Assembly: GCA_963744275.1 (NCBI GenBank)
Contig: CAVUSX010000025.1
Location: 328,591-392,590 of the forward strand
Length of the DNA: 64,000 bases
Source of the DNA: VAZQ01 sp963744275
Lineage (GTDB): Bacteria > Pseudomonadota > Alphaproteobacteria > Rhizobiales > Xanthobacteraceae
Direction of reading: 5' to 3'
The notes under the pieces are model-generated. The model was not told the DNA's origin and made no database searches. It worked only from the letters and a program-made list of their open reading frames with translations. Position numbers and translations under genes: made by a program. Below, piece by piece: positions 18,123 through 27,004 of the stretch; the stretch's first letter is position 1, and the number at the start of each line of letters is the position of its first letter.

Positions 18123-18911
18123 TTGGAGCTCAAGGGAAAAGCCGCCGTCGCCACCGGGGCGAGCTCGGATGACGGCATCGGCGCGGAATGCGCGAAGATC
18201 TTGGCCTCGCGCGGCTGCAACGTGCTGGTGAACTATGCCACCAACAAGGCCGGCGCCGAGAAGGTCGTGGCGCACTGCAAAGCCGCGGGCGTGGACGCGA
18301 TCGCGGTGCAGGGCGACGTCTCGAAGGACGAAGACTGCGTGCGGCTGGTCAAGACGGCGGTCGATCGCTGGGGCCGGCTCGACGTGCTCATCAACAATGC
18401 GGCCACCACCAAGCCGATCCCGCACAAGCGCATGGACCTGCTCGACGCCGCCGAGTTCCAGCGCGTCTACGGCGTCAATCTCATCGGCAATTACCAGATG
18501 TGCCGGGCGGCCGCCCCCCACCTCAAGGCGACCGGCGACGCGGCAATCGTGAATATCTCCTCGGTCGGCGCCATGCGGGCCGGCGGCAGCTCGATGGCCT
18601 ATGTGGCCTCGAAGGGCGCGCTCAACACCTTGACGCTCTCGATGGCGCGGCTGCTGGCGCCGGAGGTGCGGGTCAATGCGCTGTGCCCCGGCGGCATGCT
18701 GGGCCACTGGACGCGGCAGATTCTGACCGAGGAGCAGTATCAGGAGCGGGTGCGGCGGGCGAAGACCGAATTCCCGCTGGGCAAGGGAATCTGGCCGGTC
18801 GACGTGGCGCGCGCCGCCCTCTTCCTGGTCGAGGTCGCGACCGTCATGACCGGGGAATGCATCCGCATGGACTGCGGCCAGCATCTCGGCGAGACCAGCG
18901 TGCGGCACTGA
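18123..18911 (+). CDS. Short-chain dehydrogenase/reductase
   Basis: 262-residue NAD(P)-dependent oxidoreductase of the classical SDR type. The cofactor motif is altered to ATGASSDDGIGAE near residues 10-22. NNAAT, the catalytic Ser (IVNISSVGAM) and YVASKGAL (YxxxK) are present, with CPGGMLG after the active site. The start is TTG at 18123, preceded by GGGGAGG. It is the last gene of the UbiD/UbiX cluster, 21 nt after the receptor, and probably oxidises or reduces an alcohol or ketone intermediate. Confidence 0.9.
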   Translation: MELKGKAAVATGASSDDGIGAECAKILASRGCNVLVNYATNKAGAEKVVAHCKAAGVDAIAVQGDVSKDEDCVRLVKTAVDRWGRLDVLINNAATTKPIPHKRMDLLDAAEFQRVYGVNLIGNYQMCRAAAPHLKATGDAAIVNISSVGAMRAGGSSMAYVASKGALNTLTLSMARLLAPEVRVNALCPGGMLGHWTRQILTEEQYQERVRRAKTEFPLGKGIWPVDVARAALFLVEVATVMTGECIRMDCGQHLGETSVRH

Positions 18912-18975
18912 TGCCGGGAACAGATGCGTTGCCGCCTGCCGGCCTGATGTCGTATCCTGCCGGCGAGCGTGAGCG

Positions 18976-19062
18976 CATTAGAGCATTTTCAGGAAAAGTG
19001 GACGCCGGTTTTCCGTCCGAAAATGCGATAATGCAAAAATGTGAGAGCGGTTTCTTTCTCCG
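18976..19062. repeat. Rhizobiales-type intergenic repeat (GAGCATTTTC...)
   Basis: The segment contains AGAGCATTTTCAGGAAAAGT, then GGTTTTCCG, ATAATGC and GAGCGGTTTC. It resembles the GAGCATGATCCGGAAAAGTG-type repeats scattered through Hyphomicrobiales genomes, with internally complementary AGCATTTTC/GAAAATGC parts. It fills the gap before the DUF6152 gene. Its function is unknown. Confidence 0.5.
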
Positions 19063-19110
19063 GTAATGTGAAACCGCTCGAGGCTGGATTCGACGAGGGA
19101 AAACCACATC

Positions 19111-19500
19111 ATGAGCGTGAAATTGCATTCAACGGCTGTGTTGGCGGGCCTTGCCTTGGCCGCCGCGACCGGCGCCGCTTGCGCGCATCATTCGTTCGCC
19201 ATGTTCGACATGGAGCACCCGATCGAGATTTCGGGCACCGTGAAGGAGTTCAAGTTCGTCAGCCCGCACACGCTCCTCATATTGGAGGTCAAGGGCGCCG
19301 ATGGCGTGGTCAAGGATTGGACCCTCGAGGGCGGCGCGCCCGGACTGCTGGTCCGCGACGGGATGACCTCCAAGAGCCTCAAGCCCGGCGACGAGATCAA
19401 GGCCACCATCAATCCGCTGCACAGCGGCGCCGAAGGCGGTTCCTACCAGCCGCTCGCCATCAAGTTCAAGGACGGCACGCCGGTCGCGCAGCCCAAATAG
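19111..19500 (+). CDS. Exported DUF6152-family protein
   Basis: 129 residues with a signal peptide (TAVLAGLALAAATGAACA). The mature N-terminus HHSFAMFDMEHPIEISGTVK is the characteristic signature of DUF6152 proteins. The remainder is a small beta domain with WTLEGGAPGLLVRDGM and KPGDEIKATINPL. The family has no established function. The N-terminal His-His may bind metal, which is inference. It is followed after 47 nt by a second exported protein that commonly accompanies it. Confidence 0.82.
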   Translation: MSVKLHSTAVLAGLALAAATGAACAHHSFAMFDMEHPIEISGTVKEFKFVSPHTLLILEVKGADGVVKDWTLEGGAPGLLVRDGMTSKSLKPGDEIKATINPLHSGAEGGSYQPLAIKFKDGTPVAQPK

Positions 19501-19547
19501 CGGCGCGAACCCATCGCTGCAGTCGGTCCTTCCGGGAGGTAAAGCAA

Positions 19548-20390
19548 ATGCTGTCCAAGAGCATGATTTGTTTGATTGCGCTGGCCACGGCCGTGATCGC
19601 GCCGCCGGTTGCGGCGCAGCAGCCGTTCGACGAAAGCCGGTATCCCGACTTCGCGGGCCAATGGGAAGGGATGGGGAGGCTCGGCGTCTTCGACCAGACC
19701 AAGCCGCCCGGGCGCGGGCAGCAAGCGCCGCTCACGCCGGAATATCAGGCGAAATTCGAGGCCAATCTCGCCGATGTGGCCAAAGGCGGGTTCGGCGACG
19801 ACCCGGTCTACAACTGCATTCCGGAGGGCATGCCGAGGGCAACCACCCTGGTGCTGCCGATGGAGATCGTGGTTACCCGCAACACCACCTACATGCTGAT
19901 GGAATACCTGAGCATGCTGCGCCGCATCTACACGGACGGGCGCGCCTTTCCGACCGACGAGGACCCCTCCTGGATGGGCTATTCGATCGGCAAGTGGGTC
20001 GAGCCCGACGCCAGCGGCCGGTTCACCACTCTCGAGGTCGAGACCCGCAACCTGAAGAACCCGCGCACCTTCGATCCCAGCGGCATTCCGGTGCACGAGG
20101 ACGGCCAGACCATCGTCAAAGAGAGATTCTATCTCGACAAGGCCAACCAGGATATTCTGCACGATGAGGTCACGGTCTACGACCATGCGCTCACCCATCC
20201 GTGGACCGTGCTCAAGACCATGAAGCGCGAGAAGAAGCCGATCTGGGTCGAATCGATCTGCGGCGAGGGCAATGTCCACGTCAATATCGGCGGTCAGCAC
20301 TACATGCTCAACGGCGATGGCGAGCTGATGCCCACGATGAAGGATCAGCCGCCGCCGAGCTTGAAGCATTTCAATCAGACCAAGAACTGA
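19548..20390 (+). CDS. Exported protein of unknown function paired with DUF6152
   Basis: 280-residue protein with a signal peptide (MICLIALATAVIAPPVAAQQ) and GGGAGG before its ATG. It contains PDFAGQWEG, YNCIPEGMPRATTLVLPMEI, MLMEYLSMLRRIYTDGRAFP and SYSIGKW-like segments (here MGYSIGKWVE). The D/N-F-x-G-x-W motif and repeated beta strands recall secreted proteins encoded beside DUF6152 in environmental proteobacteria. I do not recognise an enzymatic motif. The two genes are likely co-transcribed and may act on the same envelope or extracellular substrate. Confidence 0.7.
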   Translation: MLSKSMICLIALATAVIAPPVAAQQPFDESRYPDFAGQWEGMGRLGVFDQTKPPGRGQQAPLTPEYQAKFEANLADVAKGGFGDDPVYNCIPEGMPRATTLVLPMEIVVTRNTTYMLMEYLSMLRRIYTDGRAFPTDEDPSWMGYSIGKWVEPDASGRFTTLEVETRNLKNPRTFDPSGIPVHEDGQTIVKERFYLDKANQDILHDEVTVYDHALTHPWTVLKTMKREKKPIWVESICGEGNVHVNIGGQHYMLNGDGELMPTMKDQPPPSLKHFNQTKN

Positions 20391-20572
20391 AGGCGGTGGG
20401 GTTCCCGGGTGCCGCCTCCGGGCCACCCGGATAGTGCGAAATCGATCGCGATTTCAAGCCCTTGGGGGCTTGATCTCGTGCGCTGGCTCCGCGCCGGCCG
20501 GCGCCGAGATATCGTTGGGAAGGCCGCCGGATGGATGCTACGGTGCCCCACCTTTGGGGATCCGGAGCCGTC

Positions 20573-22396
20573 ATGACATCGACCCAGGCAGCGCCCGGCA
20601 GCGCCAACGTGCTCCACTTCGTGATGGTCAAGCCGAGCCATTACGATGACGACGGCTATCCGATCCAGTGGGTGCGATCGGCCATTCCCTCCAATACGTT
20701 GGCCTGCCTCAACGGGCTCGCCGAGGACGCACGCCGCCGCCAGGTTCTGGGGCCGGACGTCGAAATTCGCCTGCACACCTACGACGAGACCAACCGGCGC
20801 GTGCGGCCCGACCGGATCATCCGCATGATCGAGCGGGAAGGGGGCCGCGCCCTGATCGGCCTCGTCGGCGTGCAGTCGAACCAGTTTCCGCGCGCCGTCG
20901 ACCTCGCCCGGCAATTCCTCGCCGCCGGCCTGCCGGTCTGCATCGGCGGCTTCCACGTCTCCGGCTGCATCGCCATGCTGCCGGAGCTGCCGTCCGATAT
21001 CCGGGCCGCGCAGGAGCTCGGCGTCTCCTTCTTCGCCGGCGAGGCCGAGAACGCCCGCCTCGACGCGGTGCTGCAGGACGCCTGGAACGGCAAGCTTAAG
21101 CCCATCTACAATTACATGGACGACCTGCCCTCGCTCGAAGGCGAGCCGGCCGCGATCCTGCCGGCGCAGCACGTGCGGCGCACCTCGGGCTCGCTGTCGA
21201 GCATCGATCTCGGCCGCGGCTGTCCCTACCAATGCTCGTTCTGCACCATCATCAACGTGCAGGGCCGCAAGAGCCGTTTCCGCTCGCCCGACGATCTGGA
21301 GCGGATCGTGCGCCTCAATTATGCCCAGGGCATCAAGCGCTTCTTCATCACCGACGACAATTTCGCCCGCAACAAGCATTGGGAGCCGTTGCTCGACCGC
21401 ATGATTCAAATGCGCGTCGGGGAGGGGCTCAACATCGGCTTCACCATCCAGGTCGACACGCTCTGCCACAAGATTCCGAACTTCATCGAGAAGGCGACGC
21501 AGGCCGGCGTGCGCCGCGTCTTCATCGGGCTGGAGAACATCAATCCCGACAACCTGATGGCGGCCAACAAGCGCCAGAACAAGATCACCGAATACCGCAT
21601 CATGCTGCAGAAATGGCGCCAGCACGGCGCCATCACCTATGCGGGCTACATCCTCGGCTTCCCGGGCGATACCAAGGAATCGATCAAGCGCGACATCGAG
21701 ATCATCAAGCGCGAGCTGCCGCTCGACATTCTCGAGTTCTTCTTCCTGACGCCGCTGCCCGGCTCGGAGGACCACAAGGGCCTCTGGACCAAGGGCGTCT
21801 GGATGGACCCCGACATGAACAAGTACGACCTCAACCACCGGGTGGCGCATCATTCCAGGATGTCGGACACGGAATGGGAGGAGGCCTACAAGGCGGCGTG
21901 GGAGACCTACTACACGCCCGAGCATATCCGCACGATCCTGCGCCGCGCCGCCGCCAATCCGCTCGGCCGGATGAAGACGACCTTGACCACGATCCTGTGG
22001 TTCTATCTCGCCTTCAAATATGAAGGCGTGCATCCGCTGGAAGCCGGCATCTTCCGGCTCAAGTTCCGCCGCGACCGGCGGCTGAGCTTGCGGCGGGAAA
22101 GCCCGTTGGTGTTCTATCCGCGCTATGTCGGAGAGACGCTGGCCAAGGCTTGGCGCGCCTGGTCGATCTACCGGCGCACCAAGGCGATGCTGACGCAGAT
22201 CGAGGCCGCGCCCGACCGCTGGACCTATAGCGACCTCGCGATCGCGCCGCCCTTGGACAACGAGTTCGAGGCGCTCGATCTCTATCACGCGACCGCCGGC
22301 GGCGAGGCGGCGCTCGAGCGCAAGCGCCGCGACGAGGCCATCCGGGCCGGCGCCCATGCGCCGGCGCGCCCGCAGGCTCCCGCGACGGCGGTTTGA
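20573..22396 (+). CDS. B12-binding-type radical SAM protein
   Basis: 607-residue cytosolic enzyme with no frame break. An N-terminal region resembling a cobalamin-binding Rossmann domain (LIGLVGVQSNQFPRAVDLAR, LPVCIGGFHVSG) precedes the radical SAM domain with CPYQCSFC, the CxxxCxxC cluster that ligates the 4Fe-4S centre. ITDDNFARNKHWEPLLD, VFIGLENINPDNL and ILGFPGDTKESI are typical strand motifs. Members of this class methylate or rearrange unactivated carbons, for example in hopanoid or tetrapyrrole pathways. The C-terminal 180 residues are helical and basic. It stands alone between unrelated genes, so the substrate cannot be inferred. Confidence 0.9.
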   Translation: MTSTQAAPGSANVLHFVMVKPSHYDDDGYPIQWVRSAIPSNTLACLNGLAEDARRRQVLGPDVEIRLHTYDETNRRVRPDRIIRMIEREGGRALIGLVGVQSNQFPRAVDLARQFLAAGLPVCIGGFHVSGCIAMLPELPSDIRAAQELGVSFFAGEAENARLDAVLQDAWNGKLKPIYNYMDDLPSLEGEPAAILPAQHVRRTSGSLSSIDLGRGCPYQCSFCTIINVQGRKSRFRSPDDLERIVRLNYAQGIKRFFITDDNFARNKHWEPLLDRMIQMRVGEGLNIGFTIQVDTLCHKIPNFIEKATQAGVRRVFIGLENINPDNLMAANKRQNKITEYRIMLQKWRQHGAITYAGYILGFPGDTKESIKRDIEIIKRELPLDILEFFFLTPLPGSEDHKGLWTKGVWMDPDMNKYDLNHRVAHHSRMSDTEWEEAYKAAWETYYTPEHIRTILRRAAANPLGRMKTTLTTILWFYLAFKYEGVHPLEAGIFRLKFRRDRRLSLRRESPLVFYPRYVGETLAKAWRAWSIYRRTKAMLTQIEAAPDRWTYSDLAIAPPLDNEFEALDLYHATAGGEAALERKRRDEAIRAGAHAPARPQAPATAV

Positions 22397-22569
22397 ACTC
22401 TCCGTGGGGTGGTGCGATCGTTCCCTCCCTTTAAGGGGGAGTGTGCGCCGAAGGCGCCGGGTGGGGGTCCTGTCCCCCAAAACATCGGTGATTGTCGCGT
22501 GACCGCCACCCGACGGGCTTCGGGGTCGGCCGCAATCAGGGGAGGCGAAGATGCGCCTCCTTGGCGGCC

Positions 22570-23679
22570 TCACGTCCAGGGCATCAGCGAGGCGTGGATC
22601 ACGTCCGGCACGCCTTTGCCGCCGACCGAGCGGATGGCGAGATCGACGTCCTTGAGCCCGAACCGGTGGGTGGTGATCTTCTCCAGGGGAAAGCGCTTGG
22701 AGGCGAGCTGCGCCAGCGCCAGCTCGCAGGCCTTGTAGCTGTGGCCGCGCGCGCTCTTCATGGTGATGAACTTCACGGTGAATTTCTCCAGCGGGAAGTT
22801 CGGGAAGGCCGCCATCTCGCCCTGCACCACGATGGTGCCGCCCTTGCGCTTGAGCGCTTCGATGCCGAGCAGGATCGGGATGGCGCCGGCCCCGGCCGTG
22901 CAGTCGAGCGAGACGTCGACGCCCTTGCCGCCGGTGATCTCCATGATGCGGGCGAGCGGATCCTCCTTCTGCACGTCGATCACGTAATCGGCGCCGAGCT
23001 CCTTGGCGACCGCCATGCGGGCGCCGTCCTTGGAGGTGCCGGTGACGATGATGAGCGAGGCGCCGGCCTGCTTGCAGATGACGGTCTGCGACAGCCCCTG
23101 CTGGCCCGGCCCCTGGATCAGCACGGTGGAGTTGTAGCCGACGCCGCCGTCGAACAGCGACCACTCGACCCCGTTCGCCATCGGGGTCACCAGTCCGGCC
23201 AGCTCCGCCGAGACCCCCTTGGGCACGTGGTGCACCACCGCGTTCCAAGGCAGATAGACGTATTGGGCAAAGCCGCCCCACAGATGCGGCGCCTTCTCGG
23301 CCGAGGTGTAGCCGTAGCGGATGGCGTCCGGATTGGTGCGCCAGTTGGTGTTCTCGCAATGGCGGTATTGGCCGAGATGGCACCACTCGCATTTGCCGCA
23401 CATCACGTAGTGCTCGACGAACACCAGGTCGCCTTCCTTAAAGCCCTTGCGGCGCGTGAATTCGCTGCCCGCCTTGGCGATGGTGCCGATGTTCTCATGC
23501 CCCATGATCACCGGGGCGTCGGTCGGCGGATGCGCATAGAGCTTGACGTCGGTGCCGCAGATGCCGCCGACCTCCATCTTCATGAGCGCGCTGTCCGCCG
23601 GGATGTCCGGCATCGGGTATTCGCGGATCTCGGTCTTGCTCGGACCTGTTCTCACCGCCGCAAGCACTTTTTCTGCCAC
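22570..23679 (-). CDS. Zinc-dependent alcohol dehydrogenase (MDR family)
   Basis: About 369 residues. The GTG at 23679 is preferred because GGAGG lies just upstream and the protein then begins VAEKVLAAVRTG. The catalytic-zinc region is ICGTDVKLYA and GHENIG. The structural-zinc cysteines are in CGKCEWCHLGQYRHCEN, and the cofactor-binding region has GPGQQGLSQTVICKQAGA. This is the medium-chain dehydrogenase family that oxidises alcohols or polyols with NAD(P). It is flanked by non-related genes and faces the radical SAM gene tail to tail. The preferred alcohol is unknown. Confidence 0.9.
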   Translation of the reverse strand: MAEKVLAAVRTGPSKTEIREYPMPDIPADSALMKMEVGGICGTDVKLYAHPPTDAPVIMGHENIGTIAKAGSEFTRRKGFKEGDLVFVEHYVMCGKCEWCHLGQYRHCENTNWRTNPDAIRYGYTSAEKAPHLWGGFAQYVYLPWNAVVHHVPKGVSAELAGLVTPMANGVEWSLFDGGVGYNSTVLIQGPGQQGLSQTVICKQAGASLIIVTGTSKDGARMAVAKELGADYVIDVQKEDPLARIMEITGGKGVDVSLDCTAGAGAIPILLGIEALKRKGGTIVVQGEMAAFPNFPLEKFTVKFITMKSARGHSYKACELALAQLASKRFPLEKITTHRFGLKDVDLAIRSVGGKGVPDVIHASLMPWT

Positions 23680-23907
23680 TTTGGAAAACCTCCATCGCTG
23701 ATATCTGCAAGGCGGCGGCAATCTAGACACATGGTGCCGAGAAGTCGAATGGCGAGTGGTGAGCGGCCTACCGCGGTTCCGCCGCCACTCCGCGCGTCTT
23801 TACGCCTGGATTACCACTGGCACTCGCATGATTCGCCGCGCTACCCAACCTACAGGACCTGCGAAAACCGGAAACACCCACTGATATCAGATAGTTAGGA
23901 TCGACCG

Positions 23908-24222
23908 TTGAACAAGTCCGCAACTATCGGGTTTCGCCGCAAGGCGCCCGGGCACGCCGCCGCCGCGGAGCAGGTGCGGGAGTGGACGCGCGCCCGCTTC
24001 GCCCTGCCGCCGGACGCCGCCGTCATGGTGGCGGAGGTCACCTGCGCGGTGCCGGGCTGCCCGCCGCTGGAGACCGTGGTGGCGTTCTGGACCGGGACCG
24101 ACAGGCGGCACCACTTCAAGGTGTTCAAGCCGCTCGCGGAGGTGGCGGCCGACGACCTGCCGCCGGCCTTCTTGAAGAACGCGCTGGCCGATATCGAGGG
24201 GGTCGGCTGCGAGTGCTGCTAG
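23908..24222 (+). CDS. Small conserved protein of unknown function ending in GCECC
   Basis: 104-residue soluble protein. The TTG-like upstream region ends at an ATG followed by NKSATIGFRRKAPGHAAAAE. The middle contains VAEVTCAVPGCPPLETVVAF with two cysteines, and the C-terminus ends GVGCECC. The five cysteines suggest metal binding or redox activity, but I recognise no named domain. Similar small proteins occur in other Hyphomicrobiales; that statement is from memory, not a search. It is followed by a REP element 21 nt after the stop codon. Confidence 0.65.
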   Translation: MNKSATIGFRRKAPGHAAAAEQVREWTRARFALPPDAAVMVAEVTCAVPGCPPLETVVAFWTGTDRRHHFKVFKPLAEVAADDLPPAFLKNALADIEGVGCECC

Positions 24223-24242
24223 CTCGAGGTGGCGAATAGATT

Positions 24243-24337
24243 GTAGGGCGCAATCGCTTTATTGCGCCGCTTGGCGAGGCCGAGGGCATCGTGCCCGGTG
24301 GCGAGGCTGATGGCGCAATAAAGCGATTGCGCCCTAC
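24243..24337. repeat. REP element pair, family b (GTAGGGCGCAATCGC)
   Basis: The left arm GTAGGGCGCAATCGCTTTAT and the right arm, its exact reverse complement (ATAAAGCGATTGCGCCCTAC), enclose a loop of about 40-55 bp. The element is nested inside a degenerate GCGAATAG-type repeat: GTGGCGAATAG lies just left and TACTCGCCACTTGCCATTCG just right. It follows the stop codon of the small Cys protein. Bases 24338-24477 show no gene. Confidence 0.85.
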
Positions 24338-24477
24338 GGCTACTCGCCACTTGCCATTCGCAGGGGCCCCCCGCGACTTGTCGAAGCCCCCGCAAACGCC
24401 TACTTTGAGTCGGAGGCCAATCTCGAAATCGCCGGCTTGATCAAAGGGTCGCCGGCCGCGGCTTATGGAACGATCGA

Positions 24478-25765
24478 ATGCTGAGAAAAGAACAGAACGA
24501 CCTGCTGACCCAGACCGGCCCCGGCACCCCGATGGGCCAGGTATTCCGCAGCTATTGGCTGCCCGCCCTGATGGCGGCCGAGCTGCCGGAGAACGAGTGC
24601 CCGCCGGTGCGGGTCAAGATGCTGTCCGAGCGCCTGCTCGCCTTCCGCGACACCAACGGAAACTACGGCCTGATCGACGAGTTCTGCGCCCATCGCGGCG
24701 TCTCGCTGTGGTTCGGCCGCAACGAGGAGAACGGGCTGCGCTGCCCCTACCATGGCTGGAAATACGACACGACCGGCCAATGCATCGACGTTCCCTCCGA
24801 GCCGGCCGAGTCCGGCTTCTGCCAGAAGATCAAGCTCAAGTCCTATCCGCTGGTGAAGCGCGGGCCGGTGCTGTGGACCTATATGGGCCCGCCCGAGAAG
24901 CAGCCGCCGCTGCCGGAGTGGGAGTTCGCCACCGTTCCGGCCGAGCAGACCTTCATCTCCAAGCGGCTGCAGGACAGCAACTGGATGCAGGCCATGGAGG
25001 GCGGCATCAATTCGAGCCACGTCTCCTTCCTGCATCGCGGCGACCTCGGCTCCGACCCGCTGTTCAAGGGCGCCAAGGGCAATGAATACAATCTCAGCGA
25101 CATGCGGCCGCATTTCGAGGTCGTGGAGCAGCCCGGCGGGCTCTTCATCGGCGCCCGCCGCAACGCCGAGAACGGCAACTATTACTGGCGCATCACCCCC
25201 TGGGTGATGCCGACCTTCACCATGATCCCGCCGCGCGCCGACCATCCGATCCACGGCCATTTCTGGATTCCGATCGACGACGTGAGCTGCTGGGCCTGGA
25301 CCTACGACTTCCATCCGGTGCGCGCGCTCTCCGCCCGCGAGGTCGATGCGCATGCGGGCCGGCGCCGGCGTGCATTGCAAATACGTGCCCGGCACCTATC
25401 GGCCGATCGCCAACAAGGACAACGATTATCTGATGGACCGCGCCGCCCAGAAGGCCGGCAAGACCTTCAGCGGCGTCGCCGGCTTCGCCAGCCAGGACGC
25501 CTCGCTGCAGGAGAGCATGGGGCCGATCTGCGACCGCACCAAGGAGAACCTGGTCTCCACCGACAACGGCATCATCATGGCGCGCCACCGTCTGCTGCGG
25601 GCCGCCAAGGCGCTCACGGAGAAGGGCGTCGTTCCGCCCGGCGTCGATCCCGAGCACCACAAGGTGCGCTCGGCCTCGGTGGTGCTGCCGCCCGACCAGG
25701 CCTTCAAGGACGCCGCCAAGGAAGCCTTGACGGCGCGTCCCGGCGTGGCCCAGACGACGGTGTGA
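24478..25765 (+). CDS. Rieske aromatic-ring-hydroxylating oxygenase, alpha subunit (frame broken)
   Basis: Phthalate-4,5-dioxygenase-like oxygenase of about 428 residues. The Rieske 2Fe-2S site is C70-A-H72 (FCAHRGVSLWFG) and C89-P-Y-H92 (CPYHGWKYD). The mononuclear-iron region NWMQAMEGGINSSHVSFLH has the two facial histidines and the bridging acidic residue position. The frame changes near 25360; the second frame carries the tail (GTYRPIANKDNDYLMDRAAQ) that is standard for this group. Such enzymes use a separate reductase, not seen here. With the Pht5-like gene downstream it suggests attack on a phthalate-like or other aromatic carboxylate. Confidence 0.9.
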
Positions 25766-25780
25766 GCAGCGGCACGGTGC

Positions 25781-25930
25781 GTAGGTTGGGTTAGCGCGGC
25801 CACCGGCGTCGAGATATCATGAAGAAGTTGCTCCGCGCGTAACCCAACACAGCCCCGTCCGCGATCGCGTTACGCGCGGCTCACCGCCCGACAGGATTGC
25901 GTCTTCACGGGCCGCGTTAACCCAACCTAC
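25781..25930. repeat. REP-like inverted repeat, family d (GTAGGTTGGGTTA)
   Basis: The element begins GTAGGTTGGGTTAGCGCGGC, 16 nt after the Rieske gene stop codon. It ends with the complementary CCGCGTTAACCCAACCTAC-like arm at about 25911-25930. An internal CGCGCGTAACCCAAC copy near 25837 makes it a compound element. It fills nearly all of the gap to the next gene. Confidence 0.75.
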
Positions 25931-25943
25931 GAGCCCTTTGCAA

Positions 25944-26888
25944 ATGGCCGGACCCAAGCTCAAGACCGTCACCCGCACGCAGGGCAACAACCAGGCCCTC
26001 AAGGACGGCACCGTCAAGCCGCGCAGCTTCGAGTTCGATTTCGTCGAGGTCGATCCGCTCATCGCCGCGTTCCGCCGCATGGTGCGGGGCAACGAGTTCG
26101 ACATCTGCGAGATGGCGATCACCACCTATATTTGCGCCCGCGCCTTCGGCAAGCCGATGACGGCGGTGCCGGTTTTCCTGGTGCGCGCCTTTCACCACGG
26201 CGCGATCCTGGCCAATACCAAATCCGGCATCCGCACCCCCAAGGACCTCGAGGGCAAGCGGGTCGGCGTCAACCGCGGCTACACGGTCACCACCGGGGTG
26301 TGGGCGCGCGGCATCCTGAGCCAAGAATACGGCGTCGATCTGAGCAAGATCACCTGGGTGCTCTCCGGCGACGAGCACGTGGCCGAATATCGCCCGCCCG
26401 CCAATGTGGTGCCGATCGAGCCCGGCCAGAAGATGGGGGACATGCTGGCGGCGGGCGAGCTCGCGGCCGCCATCGGGGTCGAGGTCGATTCGCCCGATGT
26501 GAGGCCGCTCATTCCCGACGCGTTCGAGACCGGGCTGGCGGCGCTGCGCCGGCGCGGCCTCTACCCGATCAATCATACCGTGGTGATCAAGAACGAGCTT
26601 CTCGCCGCCCATCCGCAGCTCGCCGCCGATGTGTTCGACGCGTTCGCGGCCAGCAAGAACGTCTATCTCGAGCGCCTGCGGGCCGGCCGCATCGAGAAGC
26701 CGACCGAGATGGACGAGCTGCACCGGCGGGTGATGCAGATCACCGGCGATCCGCTGCCCTACGGCATCGCCCCCAACCGGCAGGTCATCGAGGAGCTGAT
26801 CGGCCATGCCGTCAAGCAGGGCATCATCACCAAGCCGGTGACGGTCGAGGAGCTGTTCGTGCCGAGCACGCGCGGGCTGACGGGGTAG
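25944..26888 (+). CDS. 4,5-dihydroxyphthalate decarboxylase-like (Pht5/NMT1-fold) protein
   Basis: About 314 residues without a signal peptide. It carries EFDICEMAITTYICARAFGK, VPVFLVRAFHHGAILANT and LEGKRVGVNRGYTVTTGVWA, then ARGILSQEYGVDLSKITWV. These are features of the cytosolic family around Pht5, which shares the periplasmic-binding-protein fold but decarboxylates 4,5-dihydroxyphthalate. TTG at 25938 is an alternative start. The adjacent Rieske oxygenase is what one expects upstream in a phthalate-like route. A non-catalytic solute-binding role remains possible. Confidence 0.8.
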   Translation: MAGPKLKTVTRTQGNNQALKDGTVKPRSFEFDFVEVDPLIAAFRRMVRGNEFDICEMAITTYICARAFGKPMTAVPVFLVRAFHHGAILANTKSGIRTPKDLEGKRVGVNRGYTVTTGVWARGILSQEYGVDLSKITWVLSGDEHVAEYRPPANVVPIEPGQKMGDMLAAGELAAAIGVEVDSPDVRPLIPDAFETGLAALRRRGLYPINHTVVIKNELLAAHPQLAADVFDAFAASKNVYLERLRAGRIEKPTEMDELHRRVMQITGDPLPYGIAPNRQVIEELIGHAVKQGIITKPVTVEELFVPSTRGLTG

Positions 26889-26990
26889 CGAATTGTGATA
26901 GTGAGTGGCGAATAGGCGCGATAGCGACGATGCCCACGCGCCATTCGCTCACTCGCTACTCGCTATTGCACACTTCGCTATTCGCGTCTT
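26886..26990. repeat. GCGAATAG/GCGAGTAG-type inverted repeat element
   Basis: It starts at the TAG stop codon of the Pht5-like gene (TAGCGAATTG, GTGAGTGGCGAATAG). It closes with reverse-complement units (CCATTCGCTCACTCGCTACT, CGCTATTCGCG). It occupies the whole gap up to the GlcG-like gene and belongs to the same family as 16224-16327 and 49757-49866. Confidence 0.7.
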
Positions 26991-27004
26991 CAATCGGACC
27001 CCCC

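Noticed and set aside
16302..18908. 868-codon open frame on the minus strand opposite UbiX-GST-TctC-SDR
   Set aside because: It lies wholly opposite well-conserved plus-strand genes and is rich in Arg, His, Gly and Asp, the composition expected of an antisense shadow in high-GC DNA.
20375..23401. 1008-codon minus-strand open frame over the radical SAM gene
   Set aside because: Opposite an intact radical SAM gene and running out of frame through the alcohol dehydrogenase gene. Not protein-like.
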